From: Thermanaerothrix solaris
Lineage (GTDB): Bacteria > Chloroflexota > Anaerolineae > Anaerolineales > Anaerolineaceae
Assembly: GCF_032334255.1 (NCBI RefSeq)
Contig: NZ_JAUHMF010000001.1
Coordinates: 1,054,001-1,118,000, forward strand
DNA: 64,000 nt
Direction: 5' to 3'
A model generated the notes under the pieces. The model worked only from the letters and a program-made list of their open reading frames with translations. It was not told the DNA's origin and ran no database searches. This document shows positions 61,512-64,000 of the stretch, piece after piece. Position 1 is the stretch's first letter. Each line of letters opens with the position of its first letter. Position numbers and translations under genes: made by a program.

Positions 61512-61670
61512 TTATTCCCGCTGTTGCGTCGTATTGCACAGCGCCAGCGGCCGGTCAGGCTCGATCTGGCTGTGCACCTCCACCACGCGGTCAATGGATG
61601 CGCCCAGCAGGGCTTGTAGTTGCTTCAGCTGGTCGGCAGAAAGGGGATGCGAGAAGTTGACCAGAATCAT
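61512..61670 (-). CDS. Short Csx15-like ORF, probably truncated
   Basis: A 52-codon ORF beginning MILVNFSHPLSADQLKQLQA and continuing 'GASIDRVVEVHSQIEPDRPL', which resembles the N-terminus of Csx15, a family proposed as ring nucleases for cyclic oligoadenylate; full members are, from memory, about twice as long. GGAGTAAC precedes the ATG, and the start overlaps the CARF gene stop as ATGA, so it is probably translated. The end is abrupt, 23 nt before cas8. Whether it is a remnant or a minimal functional form is open. Confidence 0.55.
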   Translation of the reverse strand: MILVNFSHPLSADQLKQLQALLGASIDRVVEVHSQIEPDRPLALCNTTQQRE

Positions 61671-62584
61671 CCGTTACTCCTGCGAATGGGAAGGATGCTC
61701 GAAACAATGTCAAGCAGATGGCGAGCGTCGCTCTGGCTGAGCGGTCTACCGGGACGGTACTCCTTGAGTTCAATGACCGTCACCCGCAGGGCATATGCCA
61801 GCGCTTTGTAACGATCTTCCATTGAAGACTGGGTAATCATAAAGCGCGCCGCATAGGTGCCCAGGTATTCGCGGGCGGCGATGGTGGTTAACTGATCCAC
61901 TGCCTTCTTGCCGCTGCCCTCGCCGCCGGTTTTGATTTCAAAAATGCCCACATGATTGCCGCAACGCACCAGCAAGTCAATTTCCGCCTGATCCTTCACC
62001 CCGTCGGGCACCACATTTTGTTTGATCTCGTCCACGTGCGGTTTTAAGGCTTGAGCAATGGCATCTTCCAGCACCTTTCCAGCAGTTTGCTTGGTGTTGT
62101 AATGATATCCATCCAGGTGGGCTTTGAGATAATCGTCCAGGGTGATCAGTGCGGGCAGTTCACAGGGGTAGCCCTCTTCCAGACACAGTTGACCCTGTTC
62201 ATCAAAACGATAGCGGTAGAGCTTGCTTTTTTGATCGCGTCCGCGCGGCCCCTCCGTCTGGTAATAGACCATTGGATACCGACGTTGACGTGCCAATTCA
62301 AACGCCGCCAGCGCCATCGGTTTGGTACCACCCGTCAAGTTAACAACGACTTCCTCCTCTGGCTCGCCAATCTCACGACGAAGCGTGTCCAAAATGCGGG
62401 GGATCTGATAGCCCTCGCCGATGGAGAACTGTCGAGCACTACCCGTCAGTCCAGCCAGGCGCTGGGCGCTCTTCCGCGAGGCATCTAGCGCAGTATGGGC
62501 AATGAGGGTCTGCGCCGGTTTGAGAAAACGCACCGGCAGCAGATTGGGGATGGGTTGTTCACCTGCAAGGCAGAGCAAAATCAT
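61667..62584 (-). CDS. CARF-PD(D/E)XK nuclease, Card1/Can2-like
   Basis: A 305-residue accessory effector of type III CRISPR. The N-terminal CARF domain has 'VVVNLTGGTKPMALAAFELA', the usual cyclic-oligoadenylate loop. The C-terminal domain has 'AEIDLLVRCGNHVGIFEIKTG', giving E-X-D and E-X-K of a PD-(D/E)XK nuclease, as in Card1/Can2, which nick DNA and cut RNA when cA4 binds. The ATG at 62584 follows GAGGTG. It lies between cmr6 and the Csx15-like ORF. Specific activity not determined. Confidence 0.88.
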   Translation of the reverse strand: MILLCLAGEQPIPNLLPVRFLKPAQTLIAHTALDASRKSAQRLAGLTGSARQFSIGEGYQIPRILDTLRREIGEPEEEVVVNLTGGTKPMALAAFELARQRRYPMVYYQTEGPRGRDQKSKLYRYRFDEQGQLCLEEGYPCELPALITLDDYLKAHLDGYHYNTKQTAGKVLEDAIAQALKPHVDEIKQNVVPDGVKDQAEIDLLVRCGNHVGIFEIKTGGEGSGKKAVDQLTTIAAREYLGTYAARFMITQSSMEDRYKALAYALRVTVIELKEYRPGRPLSQSDARHLLDIVSSILPIRRSNG

Positions 62585-62591
62585 AGGCACC

Positions 62592-63524
62592 TCATTTGAA
62601 ATAGCCATATCCTGCACTGGTCTTGGCTCCGGCGCCCAGGTCGCGCAAGCCGTTCTTCAGCCAGGTACAGGCTTGTTCCAATAGGTCCGCACGGGGGGCG
62701 CCGCGCCGCCACGCCACCGCAAAGGCAAATTCCTTATCTTTCGGCACCGCCAGAAAGGTGACGGGGTTGGGGTTGTGCCAGTCGCCGGGGGGTTCTTTGC
62801 CCTGATAGTAGGGAGCGTAGTGCGGGTTCATGATATCCATGTCTAACTGGAAGGCAGAAGTTGGCATAGCGTCAAAGAAGATCGCCCCACCCGCCTGGTC
62901 CAGCGTGCCAAACACCAGACGGATAGTCTTTGCCAGTTCCTTTGCCTCGGGCGAGGGCTTAAAACGCTCAAAGGCTTTGTCAAACTCCTTGTCTTCCTTA
63001 GAGAGCGTCTGGTCAAGGTCGTTCAATTTTCCTTCGCCCAGGGCTAAGAGCGCCGCCAGTTCAAACAACGCCCAGGTGCGGGCAATGCCCTTGACACTGC
63101 TGGCTGGCAGGTAAGGGAAGCCATAGCGATGAAAACTGAAACCAATCTCCAGCGCGGTCTTGCGTCCCAGCCCGGGGATGAAGCGCCAATCGGTCTTGAG
63201 GGTGAAGGTTTGGGCTTTGCAGGCTTCGGTCAATGCCTGCCAGCGTGCATACACTGCCTTGAGCGCGGCTGAGTCGGGGACGCTCTGGGCTATCTTCAGC
63301 GCTTGCGCGCGCCATGCCGACTTTTCTCTGGGATTGGCCTGGCTCATATCCGGCGCAAAGCGCTCGAAGATCAGCCCGGGGTTGCTGACCGAGGAGATAC
63401 TCTTGAAGACTGCCACCACCTCTTTTGGCAACGGATACTTCCATGCAGACGAGGAAGCAGGGGCGCTCCCTCCGCCGGAGCGGTTGGAGGGAGTGCCATG
63501 CTTTTTAGGGCTATTTGGGCTCAT
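62592..63524 (-). CDS. cmr6: Cmr6 RAMP subunit
   Basis: A 310-residue subunit of the type III-B effector complex. The core shows 'TALEIGFSFHRYGFPYLPAS' with 'SSVKGIARTW', 'GGAIFFDAMP', and a C-terminal 'LGAGAKTSAGYGYF' glycine motif. The first 30 residues are Ser/Gly-rich and disordered. 3 nt after cmr5. Confidence 0.92.
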   Translation of the reverse strand: MSPNSPKKHGTPSNRSGGGSAPASSSAWKYPLPKEVVAVFKSISSVSNPGLIFERFAPDMSQANPREKSAWRAQALKIAQSVPDSAALKAVYARWQALTEACKAQTFTLKTDWRFIPGLGRKTALEIGFSFHRYGFPYLPASSVKGIARTWALFELAALLALGEGKLNDLDQTLSKEDKEFDKAFERFKPSPEAKELAKTIRLVFGTLDQAGGAIFFDAMPTSAFQLDMDIMNPHYAPYYQGKEPPGDWHNPNPVTFLAVPKDKEFAFAVAWRRGAPRADLLEQACTWLKNGLRDLGAGAKTSAGYGYFK

Positions 63525-63527
63525 AGG

Positions 63528-63908
63528 TCACTCCTGTTGAGCATCAGGCAATTCGGCCTCAGCGAAACGTTTGTACCAGTTCAGGTAGGCCAGGGCTTCC
63601 GCCGTCGCCTGGCGGTACTGCAAACTGGTCGCCGTGGTAGCAATCCATTCCAGCAGGTCGCGGTTATCGTCAATCTGCAACTGATTTTTCAGCCAACCCG
63701 AAAGCGCATCGTACAGCGGCACTTCCTTTTTGGCTTTCCAAAATGCCAGGGTTTGCCCCAAGCCATTGCTTTGAATGCTGGCAGGAGCGCTACGAGCTAG
63801 GCTCTTTAACTCTTTATCTTTCTTCCCTTTGGCTTTAGTCACTTCCTCGTAAGCATGACTGGCACGTTCCTGCTCCAGCAACCGTTGTTTGGATACTGTC
63901 TCCGTCAT
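63528..63908 (-). CDS. cmr5: Cmr5 small subunit
   Basis: A 126-residue all-helical protein; 'RASHAYEEVTKAKGKKDKEL' and 'ASIQSNGLGQTLAFWKAK' match the Cmr5 pattern. It lines the type III-B complex between Cas10 and Cmr4. 4 nt after cmr4 and 3 nt before cmr6. Confidence 0.9.
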   Translation of the reverse strand: MTETVSKQRLLEQERASHAYEEVTKAKGKKDKELKSLARSAPASIQSNGLGQTLAFWKAKKEVPLYDALSGWLKNQLQIDDNRDLLEWIATTATSLQYRQATAEALAYLNWYKRFAEAELPDAQQE

Positions 63909-63912
63909 GGCA

Positions 63913-64000
63913 TTACCCTCCGTACACTTTCACTGCCACCCAACCCTGACCGGTGGTCTCATCGCCACCCAACTGAATGTGTCCGCCCTGCAGGAAGTCA
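63913..64000 (-). CDS. cmr4: Cmr4, C-terminal end only
   Basis: Only the last 28 codons are inside the window. 'LQGGHIQLGGDETTGQGWV' matches the Cmr4 C-terminus, the backbone subunit that cuts target RNA. The gene and the rest of the cmr operon, including cas10/cmr2, lie beyond 64000. Confidence 0.85.
   Translation of the reverse strand, partial: DFLQGGHIQLGGDETTGQGWVAVKVYGG

Noticed and set aside
52240..64000. CRISPR array near the cas genes
   Set aside because: I looked for regularly spaced repeats around the cas operon and found none; gaps between genes are too short to hold an array.

Overview
The window looks like chromosomal DNA of a moderately GC-rich bacterium, most likely a Chloroflexi member of the Anaerolineae type. 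Pointers are the TPR protein with repeated 'LAARQGADE' blocks beside ndk, a LuxR-HTH/kelch membrane protein, a MFS/spermidine-synthase fusion, a TIGR01906-type membrane protein, a PyrF-PyrE fusion, and an ABC transporter resembling the riboflavin/thiamine-precursor type. The lineage is inferred from gene content and was not tested by any search. Several promoters are clear sigma70 type (for example TTGACA-N17-TATAAT before the tRNA). Three genes instead have TATAAT only 6-7 nt before the ATG, which suggests leaderless mRNAs.

Layout. 1-16 kb: housekeeping and envelope genes (TPR protein, ndk, kelch regulator, tRNA-Gly(CCC), lytic transglycosylase, LMW phosphatase, gmd, YtxH protein, NAD(P)HX repair enzyme, MFS-spermidine synthase, MalK-type ATPase, lepB-deoC-zinc finger, sortase). 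16-22 kb: a membrane-anchored STAND-like NTPase with three 132-bp repeats, then an HTH/PNPOx-fold regulator with a NitT/NMT1-type ABC importer. 22-25.7 kb: an ABC-2 exporter. 25.8-35 kb: a probable beta-mannoside locus (GH130 phosphorylase, two LacI regulators with visible operators, a five-gene family-5 ABC importer). 35-40 kb: the pyr operon (pyrC-pyrB-pyrFE-pyrD) behind a long leader with a terminator. 40-45.4 kb: a DeoR-controlled sugar operon (LacD-like aldolase, MFS, PfkB kinase, GatZ-like protein). 45.5-52.2 kb: a tightly overlapped electron-transfer operon (PCYCGC lipoprotein, CuA cupredoxin, polyferredoxin, CuA-cytochrome c fusion), a NarL-type two-component system, and a three-gene set with a DUF1573-like protein that has an in-frame UGA. 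52.8-64 kb: a CRISPR-cas block on the minus strand joining the end of a type III-B (Cmr) operon, a CARF-nuclease effector and a short Csx15-like ORF to a complete type I-B set (cas8-cas7-cas5-cas3-cas6-cas1-cas2-cas4). No CRISPR array lies inside the window.

The most notable observation is the gene at 51370-51843. Its reading frame runs through a UGA directly after a Cys and before Pro-Pro. An 8-bp hairpin with a GUU loop starts 11 nt after the UGA, matching the geometry of a bacterial SECIS element. It is a candidate new selenoprotein next to copper-type electron-transfer genes. Second is the pyr leader: a consensus-like promoter, then a U-tailed terminator, then a second hairpin with related arms just before pyrC, which reads as an attenuator.
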